Virus record (IMG/VR): IMGVR_UViG_3300042198_000073 | Coordinates: 1 to 21,508 of that record | Source: a virus | DNA length: 21,508 nt | Reading direction: 5' to 3' (one strand) | Shown: positions 15,387 to 21,508 of the stretch, piece by piece | Layout: each line of letters opens with the position of its first letter | Numbering within the stretch: position 1 is the stretch's first letter | Translations under genes and position numbers: made by a program | The notes under the pieces: generated by a model | The model's input: the letters and a program-made list of their open reading frames with translations, nothing else | The model's database searches: none | What the model was told of the DNA's origin: nothing

Positions 15387-16814
15387 GGTTGTAACTCCGT
15401 TGGGTTGACTGTGAACGGCTGAGGCCGTATCGACGTTCTCATTATGGGAGAAAGAACGTCCGATTCCAACCGAGTTATCAGCCGGCACGGTGACCAGGCT
15501 TATTTCAAACGGTTGGAAACTGGTAGCGCGATAAGTCACAGGTGATGTGGACTCATCGGCTTCCATCGAGTTGATCTTGTAGCCGAAGCTGACATTGCGG
15601 ATGATTCCATCCTTGATCAACTCTTGCATCTCGCGACCGAGTTCGTTGTTCGCGAGTTTTACGCGTGCATAGGCACGCTTGTTTTTGATATAAGCCTTCT
15701 GCACAACACCGACGATCTTGTCTGCATCGTGTTGGTAAAGCAGAGGCGCACCATCATTGAGACGGGTGAGATCCATGGACTTGTCATCCATGCTCAACAC
15801 TTCCATGCCGTAATAACGCTCAACCGGCGCTTCACTGGCAAATGGGAACTCCAGAGTGCGATCTTCTGAATCAGCGCGGAACTCAGTGGCGAGTGAGCGC
15901 TTCAGCGTCTCGCCTTCAAAGAAACGCAACGCAGCAATCTTGCGCAGTTCAGAGAACTTATGACCAACCAAAGTCTCGGTCTCTTTGTAATCACCTTCGC
16001 TGTCTTTGCGGTACACGCGAATCAATGCAGCGGGATCTTCTTCAGATGCGTTAATGCTAAACGAAGAATCAGGAACACCAAGTACACCTTCACGCATCAC
16101 GTGTTCAACTTTCCCGCGTGCGGTGCCACCACTTGAATCCCATTCCACGAAATCACCGACTTTAACCGCATCAGGAGCAGCACGCTCTTCGCTGCGTTCA
16201 CCAGTGGCTTCTTCAAACATCATCGGGTCAAAGTCGTGATCCACCAGCCATTCACGAGCCTCGCCGGGCGTGAAGCGATCAGCATCAAAACGGATGGCTT
16301 GCAGCTCAGAGGTGCCATCCTTGATCCCGTAAATAGCATCAATGCCAGCGCCGAATTCATCGTTGACGCGGCGGATGCTGTCGTACTGATCAGGATCAGT
16401 CAGGCGAGCGGCATGCTCATTCGGATAGGGGCGTCCATCGACGATCTCTTCGTTGATTTCCATGGCACGCTCCTGTGCTTTTTTGATGGCTTTGGATTTC
16501 ATGTTGCTCCAGGTTTGACCTGAATCACCGCCCCATGCTGCCCATGCTACGCGACCCGGAGAAGGATAGTCATCACCATCAGGGCGGAAGCCCTTGCCCT
16601 GCTTGTCAACCTCATGGCGTGCAAACCATGCGGCCATCGTGATGACAGTGTCGGGACTCAATTCATCACCCGACAGGATCTGACTGGCACGGGTTGCAGC
16701 AACATCAGTGCCACCGGGGCGACCATCTTTCTTCCATGCGCGATAACGACGCGCTTCGGCCTTCATGCCTTCTGTTGGCATCAGGTCGATTGTTTTGTCA
16801 CCAACCTTTGCCAT
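14151..16814 (-). CDS. Prohead protease-scaffold-major capsid fusion polyprotein (887 aa)
   Basis: One uninterrupted frame joins head maturation and shell functions. Residues 1-115 form a small domain with GRVAWAAWGGDSG at 87-99. Residues 118-205 carry PYPNEHAARLTDP and IRFDADRFTPGEAREWL, a module I recall beside phage proteases. Residues 216-295 look like a tudor/SH3-type domain (VKVGDFVEWDSSGGTARGKV). Residues 305-455 are an S78 HK97-type prohead protease with likely triad His362 (LLYQHDADKIVGVV), Ser409 (IRNVSFGYK) and Glu437 (PFEISLVTVPAD). Residues 477-600 resemble a helical delta/scaffold segment, and 600-887 the HK97-fold capsid protein (ILIPADVLG, then LTDYSRRLLLQSSIDIENLV). GAGGA lies about 9 bases before the ATG. 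In most relatives protease and capsid are separate genes. Confidence 0.9.
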   Translation of the reverse strand: MAKVGDKTIDLMPTEGMKAEARRYRAWKKDGRPGGTDVAATRASQILSGDELSPDTVITMAAWFARHEVDKQGKGFRPDGDDYPSPGRVAWAAWGGDSGQTWSNMKSKAIKKAQERAMEINEEIVDGRPYPNEHAARLTDPDQYDSIRRVNDEFGAGIDAIYGIKDGTSELQAIRFDADRFTPGEAREWLVDHDFDPMMFEEATGERSEERAAPDAVKVGDFVEWDSSGGTARGKVEHVMREGVLGVPDSSFSINASEEDPAALIRVYRKDSEGDYKETETLVGHKFSELRKIAALRFFEGETLKRSLATEFRADSEDRTLEFPFASEAPVERYYGMEVLSMDDKSMDLTRLNDGAPLLYQHDADKIVGVVQKAYIKNKRAYARVKLANNELGREMQELIKDGIIRNVSFGYKINSMEADESTSPVTYRATSFQPFEISLVTVPADNSVGIGRSFSHNENVDTASAVHSQPNGVTTVDQNLNVEAIRAEAAQAKAKEMADMIALGQRTKNIELAQEFIANSRSLDELRSALLEKMGVEEKPLNPKDAEIGMSDKEKRDFSFIRAINALAHPNSQEAQRAAAFEMEVSRAAQQKSGKEARGILIPADVLGYGRRDLTVGSASGGGDLVATDLMSDSFIDLLRKALVMQTAGATVMTGLQGMVALPRQSGGATVYHVAESGSINESQLTVDQVTMQPRTIGALTDYSRRLLLQSSIDIENLVRRDLAQQIAIEVENQAINGTGSASYPLGFLNVTGINTESGYTTFADYVNAEAALSTDNALLGSLGYLMNSALRGTLKTTEKSATGTNANFIYEADNTINGYPAYVSNSMPNNTAVFANFSDILIGFWSGLDIMVDPYTGSASGTVRVVAMQDYDVAVRHPESICKLS
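15384..15398 (-). promoter_or_regulatory. Internal ribosome binding site and GTG start within protease-capsid frame
   Basis: GGAG at 15398-15395, an 8-base spacer, then GTG at 15386-15384. It lies in the low-complexity linker between protease and scaffold segments, and the spacing is ideal for initiation. Confidence 0.65.
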
Positions 16815-18373
16815 CAGTCGATGTCCTCAAGTTCAGGTTCTTCCTCATGTTCCATCGGATGCTCAGTAGGAGCAACAGGAACAGGCTGAGAGACACCGCT
16901 GTTAGAAACCTGCGACGGGTCAGTATCAAGCACAATGCCGTACTCATCAGCAACAGCAAGTTCATGCTGGCGTTGACGCATCTGATCCTCGAAATCACCG
17001 CCGTGCAGGGCGATCACCTGCGAGAGCGTCATGATGCCTGAGCGGATCAGTTCCTTGTAGGCAGCGGCTTCTTTCTGCGGATCAACGAACTGGGCAGCGG
17101 GTGCAATCCACTTGGCTTCTTCGTAACGCTCAGGGTTGCTGTCGTAATTCGGCAGATCCAGAACGCCAGCCAACACCGCCATTTCAATCCACTTCTCGTA
17201 GACCTCTTCGCACAGCGATTCGATCAAATACTGCTGGAGCGTCTTGTAATGCGTTCTTGTTTCAAGCAGTTCCAATCGTGAAGAGCTGTAGTTGCTTTGA
17301 GAGAAATCTGAGCTGACTTGCGTGTAAGAACAGCCAATCCCAGCAGCCACAGCTCGCAGCATTTGCTGCACAAAAGGAGTGAATGCATCATCAGGGCGAT
17401 TGGGCGTAAAGAACTGCATCTCTTCACCGGGAGCCAGTCGACGGATGCTGCCGGGCGAGAAGTCGAGGACAGACTCCTGATCAAACGTGCCATCTTCAAA
17501 CAGCTCCTGATCTGGTGTCTTCACGAACGCCATCATGCTGCTGCTGGCACGGGCAGCGACAATCTCGGCTTCCTCGTAACCAGACAAGTTACGCAGGCGC
17601 ATGATCGCCGTAGCAAACGCGCTAACACCACGCGTCTGACCGGGGCGCTCGATCAAATAAAGATGAATGATGTCTTCAGCGGGAATGCGCACGCGGCGCT
17701 TCATTGCTTTTGCGGCGTAAGCAAATTGGTAATCGCCAGGGTGGTAATCAAAGAAGTGATAGGCAACCGGTCTGCCCCACTTGTCAATCTCCACGCCCAT
17801 TCGTACTTCATTGCCGTTCTTTTCGATGCCGCTGTAATCATCATCAAGAAGATCCGACTCGATGAGTTCAAGACCGAGCGGTACTTTGCTGCCGCCAAAA
17901 GGCTGCTTGACAAGACGGATGAAGACTTCACCGGACTCAAGGACAGAGGTGATGCTGAGGCGTTGGATGTCATACCAGCTCAGTTTGCCGCCGGTGTGAC
18001 AACGCTTGGCTGAAGTCCAGCGATCAAACTCTTCCTCGATGCGGCGGTTGATTTCATCAGCAAGGCGGCCACCACGCTGCATGCGCACCTGAGCCTGCAT
18101 CCTGATGCCGGTGCCAACCACGTTGTTGCGAACAGCACGCAGGGCGGACTTGGCGAAGTCGGAATCACGCACCAATTGACGGGCGCGATTGCGAAGCATC
18201 CTGATGCTGCCTCGGATCTCACTGTCAGCCGATGTGGCTTGACTGATCCAGTCAGACGTGAGGCGATTGTTCTGAGCGGCGGCGTAGGCACGCTTCAGAT
18301 AACCGTTCTTCTGCTGCGCTTCAGCCAGTTGCTTACGCAGCCCACCGGTGCGACCGATACCGAAGATCGCCAT
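16814..18373 (-). CDS. Portal protein, lambda gpB family
   Basis: This 519-residue protein forms the dodecameric DNA gate at the capsid vertex. Family blocks include RQLVRDSDFAKSALRAVRNN (66-85), the region around LSWYDIQRLSITSVLESGEV (131-150), VEIDKWGRPVAYHFFDYHPG (194-213), and PAEDIIHLYLIERPGQTRGV (231-250). These match the lambda-type portal family, and the length is near lambda gpB (533). The last 40 residues are acidic and Pro-rich (ending EEEPELEDID) and probably disordered. The ATG overlaps the gpW-like stop (TAATG) and its TGA overlaps the polyprotein ATG. Lambda gpB is trimmed by the head protease, and similar processing is possible here but not visible. Confidence 0.95.
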   Translation of the reverse strand: MAIFGIGRTGGLRKQLAEAQQKNGYLKRAYAAAQNNRLTSDWISQATSADSEIRGSIRMLRNRARQLVRDSDFAKSALRAVRNNVVGTGIRMQAQVRMQRGGRLADEINRRIEEEFDRWTSAKRCHTGGKLSWYDIQRLSITSVLESGEVFIRLVKQPFGGSKVPLGLELIESDLLDDDYSGIEKNGNEVRMGVEIDKWGRPVAYHFFDYHPGDYQFAYAAKAMKRRVRIPAEDIIHLYLIERPGQTRGVSAFATAIMRLRNLSGYEEAEIVAARASSSMMAFVKTPDQELFEDGTFDQESVLDFSPGSIRRLAPGEEMQFFTPNRPDDAFTPFVQQMLRAVAAGIGCSYTQVSSDFSQSNYSSSRLELLETRTHYKTLQQYLIESLCEEVYEKWIEMAVLAGVLDLPNYDSNPERYEEAKWIAPAAQFVDPQKEAAAYKELIRSGIMTLSQVIALHGGDFEDQMRQRQHELAVADEYGIVLDTDPSQVSNSGVSQPVPVAPTEHPMEHEEEPELEDID

Positions 18374-18951
18374 TAACGGAACCTCACTTTGGCGAGACCG
18401 GGATTGCCGAGACCTTGACGGATTTTCTCAGCCTTGCGTTCCATTGCAATCTCATTTTTGAGATCGTCACGCAATTGCATCAGCTCGGTCATCTTGTACC
18501 GCTTCAGGCTACGCCCACCGATCTGATATTCCTGCACCATCCCGCCCTGAGCGAGCGTACGGATGGCTGCCTCAACGTAAGACAGATCAATCTCAGCGCG
18601 AGACCGATCATCAAATGCACCGGGTGAGCCAGCGTATTTGGCAGTTGCCTTGACAGTGAACTGGCCGCGACCAGCGGTGTATTGCAGCGTGCTGTAAGTA
18701 GCAATCGCCTGCCAAGTCCACAAGCCAGCGTCAAAGCCCGTGGTGGTCGAAGCGGGAACTGTCACCCGCCAACCAGTGCCTTCAGCAACGCCAACAATCG
18801 TCGTGCCTTCACTTGCAACATTCGTCCGGGCATACCACGTAAGCGTGTACGTGCCACTGTCGATGTTGGTTCCAATGGCGTCCTTGAACGCAGGTACGTC
18901 AAAAATGACGGTGTCACCCGCGTAGATCAGGTTCGGGACAAGGATGCTCAC
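18373..18951 (-). CDS. Head completion protein: N-terminal Ig-like domain fused to gpW-like domain
   Basis: Residues 120-192 resemble lambda gpW: a helix IDLSYVEAAIRTLAQGG, a beta hairpin VQEYQIGGRSLKRYKM, a second helix TELMQLRDDLKNEIAMERKA, and a basic tail. gpW itself (68 residues) attaches below the portal and stabilises packaged DNA. Residues 1-105 are a separate beta-sandwich-like domain (IYAGDTVIFDVPAFKD, YTLTWYART, and a WTWQAIATYS strand), rich in Thr and aromatics. The location between terminase and portal equals the lambda W position. The start is GTG 18951, overlapping the terminase stop (GTGA). An unrelated adaptor with a similar helix pattern cannot be excluded. Confidence 0.82.
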   Translation of the reverse strand: MSILVPNLIYAGDTVIFDVPAFKDAIGTNIDSGTYTLTWYARTNVASEGTTIVGVAEGTGWRVTVPASTTTGFDAGLWTWQAIATYSTLQYTAGRGQFTVKATAKYAGSPGAFDDRSRAEIDLSYVEAAIRTLAQGGMVQEYQIGGRSLKRYKMTELMQLRDDLKNEIAMERKAEKIRQGLGNPGLAKVRFR

Positions 18952-20861
18952 CAGCTCGTCACGAATGAAGGATTGCTGCGCCTGAGCCGCCTTTGCGGTG
19001 GCCGATATGGTGAGTCTATCGGCTTGTCAGGCAATACGTCACTTGTATCTGCTTTTTTTGCAGCCTTGCCAATACTCCGTTCAAACTGCTCAAAAATCGT
19101 GTTCCTGTTGAACCGCATGTACAGGAAGTGCAGCGCCGCATAGCTGTACACAAAACAGTCCAATGCTTCGTTGCGATCACCCGGCCTCTTCTTCCACTCT
19201 CGAATCGCGAAACCCTTGACGTAGCGGACGACCTGACGCTCCGAAGTGATTTGCTTGAAGTACTCCTGACCGGCCTCGGCGTGGAAGTGGATGTAACCCG
19301 CGCCATGCTCGTTGTGCTTCAATCTGCCGAACAAGGTGGACTTGATCGTGTCAGAACCAACAGGGAACACCTCAGCCGAATTTTTCAAAACTTGCCCCTT
19401 GTAGTTAATATCCACCTTGGAAGGCTTCCCAATAGGCGGTTTGTTCCGCACCGATTGTCCTTTCAAAGCAAACACTCCTTTCCCCTTTCTGACCCTGGCA
19501 TACGTATACACCTCGGAGGTGTAGTGGCCGCCAGAGTCAACACCAATTGCCGAAACTTTCAACCTTCCGCCTTCGGCATGCGGGTAATCCCTTAGCAAGA
19601 GGTCATCAACTTGTTCCCACAACTTTTGTCCGGCTGGATCGCCGTAAATCTCTGTGTGACTGATCAGCCAGCACTCCTCATCAGCACCCCACGCATAAAG
19701 CCCAACAGCGACACGATTGTCCTGTACGTCCACCCCAGCAGTGAGTATTACCGCCCCTTTAGGGACTTCACCGGCGGGGTAGAACTCGGCTCGCTCAGAA
19801 AGGCTATCGGCACCAAGTTTTGCCCCAGTTTCTTCCTCCCAAGTCTCGCCCAAAATGGTATTAACGAACGTCTTCAACAACGGAGCGTCGTTCTTCGCAC
19901 GTAGAAACTCGCCAACAATTTCTTCCCAACTCTTCCAACCAAGCGGCGAGTACAAGGAGGACAAATGGAATCCAACCGTCCTTACATCTTGGCTTGTGGC
20001 CGTCGCACGCCACTCACCTTTGCGCAGCATTTCGCTCTTGTAATGCTCTGGTATGTGCGTCCCGCAAGCCTCGCAGACATACGCAGCAGTCTTTGGATCA
20101 CCGTCACGCCACTGCAGGTTCTTCCACTGCAGCCATTGCATGTGATCACAATGTGGACACGGGACAAAATATCGGCGCTGATCCGATGCCAAATACTCTG
20201 TCTCAATTCGGCTCGTGTCCTTTACCGTTGGCGTGGAGGTGAGAATGATCTTCCGCCTAGAGAAGGTTGACGCACGTCGTTCAGCCAATGCACAAGGATC
20301 ACCCTCACCGTCCACATCACTCGGAAAAGCATCAACTTCATCAAGAAGAACCCAGCGACAAGGAGCAGAGCGCAACCCCGTAGCAGAGTTGGCACCCGTG
20401 AGAAGAAGGATGCCACCGGGAAACTCCTTGCTGAACATCGTGTTGCCTGAATCCCTGCTTCGAGCAGGAGCGACCTTGTCAGCCAAACACGGTGTCTCAT
20501 GAATCAACGAGTCGAGACGCTGTTTACTCAGCCTTTTAGCCATCTCAATCGTCGGCTGCACGAAAAGTGCTGGTCCGGGCGCGTGGGCGATCATGTAACC
20601 CACAACGTTATTGATGCCTTCCGTCTTGCCAAGCTGGGCGCCAGCCATGAACACCACCTTCTGCACAGAGGAGTTGGCTGACATGCAATCCATAATTTCC
20701 CGGAGGTAAGGAGTCCTTTCCGTCCGCCACGGTCCAGGTTCCGCGCTCGCCTTGTTGGACAGCATCCGGTACAGATCCGCCCACTGGCTCACCGTCAAAT
20801 CGGGGTCAGGCTTCAACCCATCGCGAAATGCGCTGCGGTAAACCAGTGCGCCGTCAATCAT
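18948..20861 (-). CDS. terL: Terminase large subunit, GpA family
   Basis: This 637-residue packaging motor and nuclease has a Walker A-type loop at AGAQLGKTE (73-81), a Walker B at WVLLDEVDAFP (170-180, acidic D174/E175) and the coupling motif LTSTPT (207-212). A zinc-ribbon pair CPHC (235-238) and CEAC (263-266) is typical of GpA-type terminases. The C-terminal nuclease keeps acidic residues in AGVDVQDNR (Asp378), GVDSGG (Asp442) and NEALDCF (Asp568). Lambda gpA is 641 residues, so the length is normal. All key residues are intact. It overlaps the small subunit gene by 8 bases. GpA-type enzymes usually cut at cos sites, so cohesive ends are the more likely packaging mode. Confidence 0.96.
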   Translation of the reverse strand: MIDGALVYRSAFRDGLKPDPDLTVSQWADLYRMLSNKASAEPGPWRTERTPYLREIMDCMSANSSVQKVVFMAGAQLGKTEGINNVVGYMIAHAPGPALFVQPTIEMAKRLSKQRLDSLIHETPCLADKVAPARSRDSGNTMFSKEFPGGILLLTGANSATGLRSAPCRWVLLDEVDAFPSDVDGEGDPCALAERRASTFSRRKIILTSTPTVKDTSRIETEYLASDQRRYFVPCPHCDHMQWLQWKNLQWRDGDPKTAAYVCEACGTHIPEHYKSEMLRKGEWRATATSQDVRTVGFHLSSLYSPLGWKSWEEIVGEFLRAKNDAPLLKTFVNTILGETWEEETGAKLGADSLSERAEFYPAGEVPKGAVILTAGVDVQDNRVAVGLYAWGADEECWLISHTEIYGDPAGQKLWEQVDDLLLRDYPHAEGGRLKVSAIGVDSGGHYTSEVYTYARVRKGKGVFALKGQSVRNKPPIGKPSKVDINYKGQVLKNSAEVFPVGSDTIKSTLFGRLKHNEHGAGYIHFHAEAGQEYFKQITSERQVVRYVKGFAIREWKKRPGDRNEALDCFVYSYAALHFLYMRFNRNTIFEQFERSIGKAAKKADTSDVLPDKPIDSPYRPPQRRLRRSNPSFVTSW

Positions 20862-21336
20862 TGGTCAACGTCTCCAGTGCCTTGCGGATCTCCTCAGTCA
20901 ACGTCTGGTGGATAACGACCGGATCGCTTTCAGCGGCAAGTTGATTGCTGACTCGATCAGGAATATTACCCAGAGCATCCCGTACAGCACGAGCAGCAGT
21001 GAAAGCCTCGCGCTGAACACGAGCAACTTCCACCAGTTGTTGCTCCTTGACCTCCAAATCAAGACGAGCAAGCTCAGCTCTGAAATGCTCAGACTTTGCC
21101 CTGCTCTCATTGAACGTCGGGATCTCAAGCTCATCAGACTTCTTGCGCGTGGGACTCGTTGAGACAAGCGGGTTGCCTTCCGTGTACGCCTTGACCGCAG
21201 CTTCCTTGTCCCACTCAATCTTGTTGCGGACAACGGTGAAGCAGCCGTCGAAGCGCCCCTGACTCTTCATCTGGCTGATCCGCGCCTGGGTAATCCCCAG
21301 CGTCTGAGCCAGTTCTTTGGTGTCGCATATGGGCAT
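20854..21336 (-). CDS. terS: Terminase small subunit, Nu1-like
   Basis: This 160-residue DNA-binding protein recognises phage DNA for packaging. Residues 4-30 form a helix-turn-helix (CDTKELAQTLGITQARISQM), the winged-helix type of lambda Nu1. Residues 75-160 are helical, with a heptad-like segment FRAELARLDLEVKEQQLVEV suited to oligomerisation and contact with the large subunit. It directly precedes and overlaps terL. The start ATG 21336 lies after a 170-base non-coding leader with repeats. No strong Shine-Dalgarno is visible before it. The CDTKELA start is close to the family pattern, which supports this start. Confidence 0.9.
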   Translation of the reverse strand: MPICDTKELAQTLGITQARISQMKSQGRFDGCFTVVRNKIEWDKEAAVKAYTEGNPLVSTSPTRKKSDELEIPTFNESRAKSEHFRAELARLDLEVKEQQLVEVARVQREAFTAARAVRDALGNIPDRVSNQLAAESDPVVIHQTLTEEIRKALETLTND

Positions 21337-21344
21337 GGTGCCAA

Positions 21345-21388
21345 TTTAAGCCAAATAGCGGCGTTTTAAGCCAGATAGTGCCCGATAG
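21345..21388. repeat. Phased direct repeats TTTAAGCC[A]RATAG upstream of terS
   Basis: On the plus strand, TTTAAGCCAAATAG (21345-21358) and TTTAAGCCAGATAG (21365-21378) match at 13 of 14 bases with a 20-base period. A third partial copy, GCCCGATAG (21380-21388), ends 10 bases further on. All lie on one helical face, as expected for binding by an oligomeric protein such as the small terminase or a repressor. Confidence 0.65.
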
Positions 21389-21427
21389 CGTTTTCTTGGC
21401 ATATAATTGTCGGCTTTTTGATTTTTG

Positions 21428-21480
21428 GCGTCTTACGCGTCCAAAATGCGTCCATGCTGCGACACGCATATTTCTGACGC
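21428..21480. repeat. GCGTC(C) cluster with an inverted partner
   Basis: On the plus strand GCGTC occurs at 21428 and GCGTCC at 21437 and 21448, spaced 9 and 11 bases. An inverted GACGC lies at 21476-21480. These are short, but the near-helical spacing inside a non-coding leader suggests a protein binding cluster, possibly part of a cos-type recognition region. Confidence 0.35.
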
Positions 21481-21508
21481 TAAAAAATAAAGGGGGTTCG
21501 AAATTACC

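Larger units (their letters stand above)
21337..21508. other. Non-coding leader before the terminase genes, with phased repeats
   Basis: No convincing gene lies here. The one open frame on the minus strand that reaches into terS in another phase has no family features. The region is AT-richer than the genes, holds two sets of short phased repeats, A-tracts and a TATAAT on the plus strand (21402-21407). Its place directly upstream of the small terminase is where lambda has cosB and the late leader, so packaging recognition or late-gene control is likely. This is inference from position and repeats. Confidence 0.55.

Noticed and set aside
14178-15422. 414-codon plus-strand open frame opposite the capsid region
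   Set aside because: It mirrors the codon bias of the capsid gene on the other strand, is rich in His/Gly/Val/Ala, shows no family motif and has no ribosome binding site.
21402-21407. Perfect TATAAT on the plus strand as a promoter pointing out of the window
   Set aside because: No matching -35 box lies 16-18 bases upstream and no gene follows within the window, so chance in AT-rich DNA is sufficient.
21215-21469. 84-codon minus-strand frame overlapping the start of terS
   Set aside because: It is an out-of-phase extension into a recognised terminase gene without motifs, and the leader part is repeat-rich non-coding DNA.
21490-21508. Possible tRNA 3' fragment or attachment site (GGTTCGAAA at the right edge)
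   Set aside because: The GGTTCGAA resembles a T-loop, but the flanking bases do not pair as a T-stem and no acceptor stem is visible.
1-21508. CRISPR arrays, insertion sequences, tRNA genes or anti-defence genes
   Set aside because: No regularly spaced repeats, transposase motifs or tRNA folds were seen. Nearly every base is accounted for by structural genes.

Overview
The window is one continuous structural (late) module of a tailed double-stranded DNA phage or prophage with a lambda-type siphovirus plan. Every credible gene lies on the minus strand, so transcription runs from the right end to the left. Genes overlap by 1 to about 40 bases (ATGA, TAATG, TGATG and GTGA junctions) or are separated by fewer than 30 bases. 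No terminator or rRNA/tRNA gene is visible. The host cannot be fixed from sequence alone. The short fibre-type proteins at the left resemble families I associate with aquatic phages, cyanophages in particular, but that is a weak inference.

Right end, packaging and head (about 21.5 to 13.2 kb). An approximately 170-base non-coding leader carries short phased repeats and precedes the small terminase (Nu1-like) and the large terminase (GpA-like). Next come a gpW-like head completion protein with an extra N-terminal beta domain and a lambda gpB-type portal. An unusual 887-residue reading frame then joins two accessory domains, a tudor/SH3-like domain, an HK97-type (S78) prohead protease, a delta/scaffold segment and the HK97-fold major capsid protein. 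Inside that frame a GTG preceded by GGAG at 8 bases is a good candidate start for a separate 411-residue scaffold-capsid product. Three small head or connector genes follow, the last of them gpFII-like.

Connector and tail (13.2 to 4.9 kb). A fibre-like protein (Mtd-type N-terminus and C1q/TNF-like C-terminus) sits where lambda has gpZ. It is followed by a gpU-like tail terminator, a 50-codon overlapping mini-gene and the tail tube protein. The tail assembly chaperone pair (gpG/gpGT type) is linked by a textbook -1 frameshift site with a downstream hairpin. Then come the tape measure protein (831 residues) and M, an inserted 162-residue fibre-motif protein, L with four cysteines for an iron-sulphur cluster, K with JAMM and NlpC/P60 domains, and I.

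Left end, receptor module (4.9 kb to base 1). The gpJ-like tail tip protein has a polyglycine N-terminus. After it come two short fibre-type proteins, a conserved tail-region protein of unknown function, and the first 24 codons of another fibre-type gene that runs off the window.

Together the genes encode DNA packaging, capsid assembly and maturation, the connector, tail tube polymerisation around the tape measure, and the tip and receptor-binding apparatus. Gene order matches lambda almost one for one. The clearest departures are the protease-capsid fusion, the Ig-gpW fusion, and two fibre-like proteins inserted among the connector and tail tip genes.
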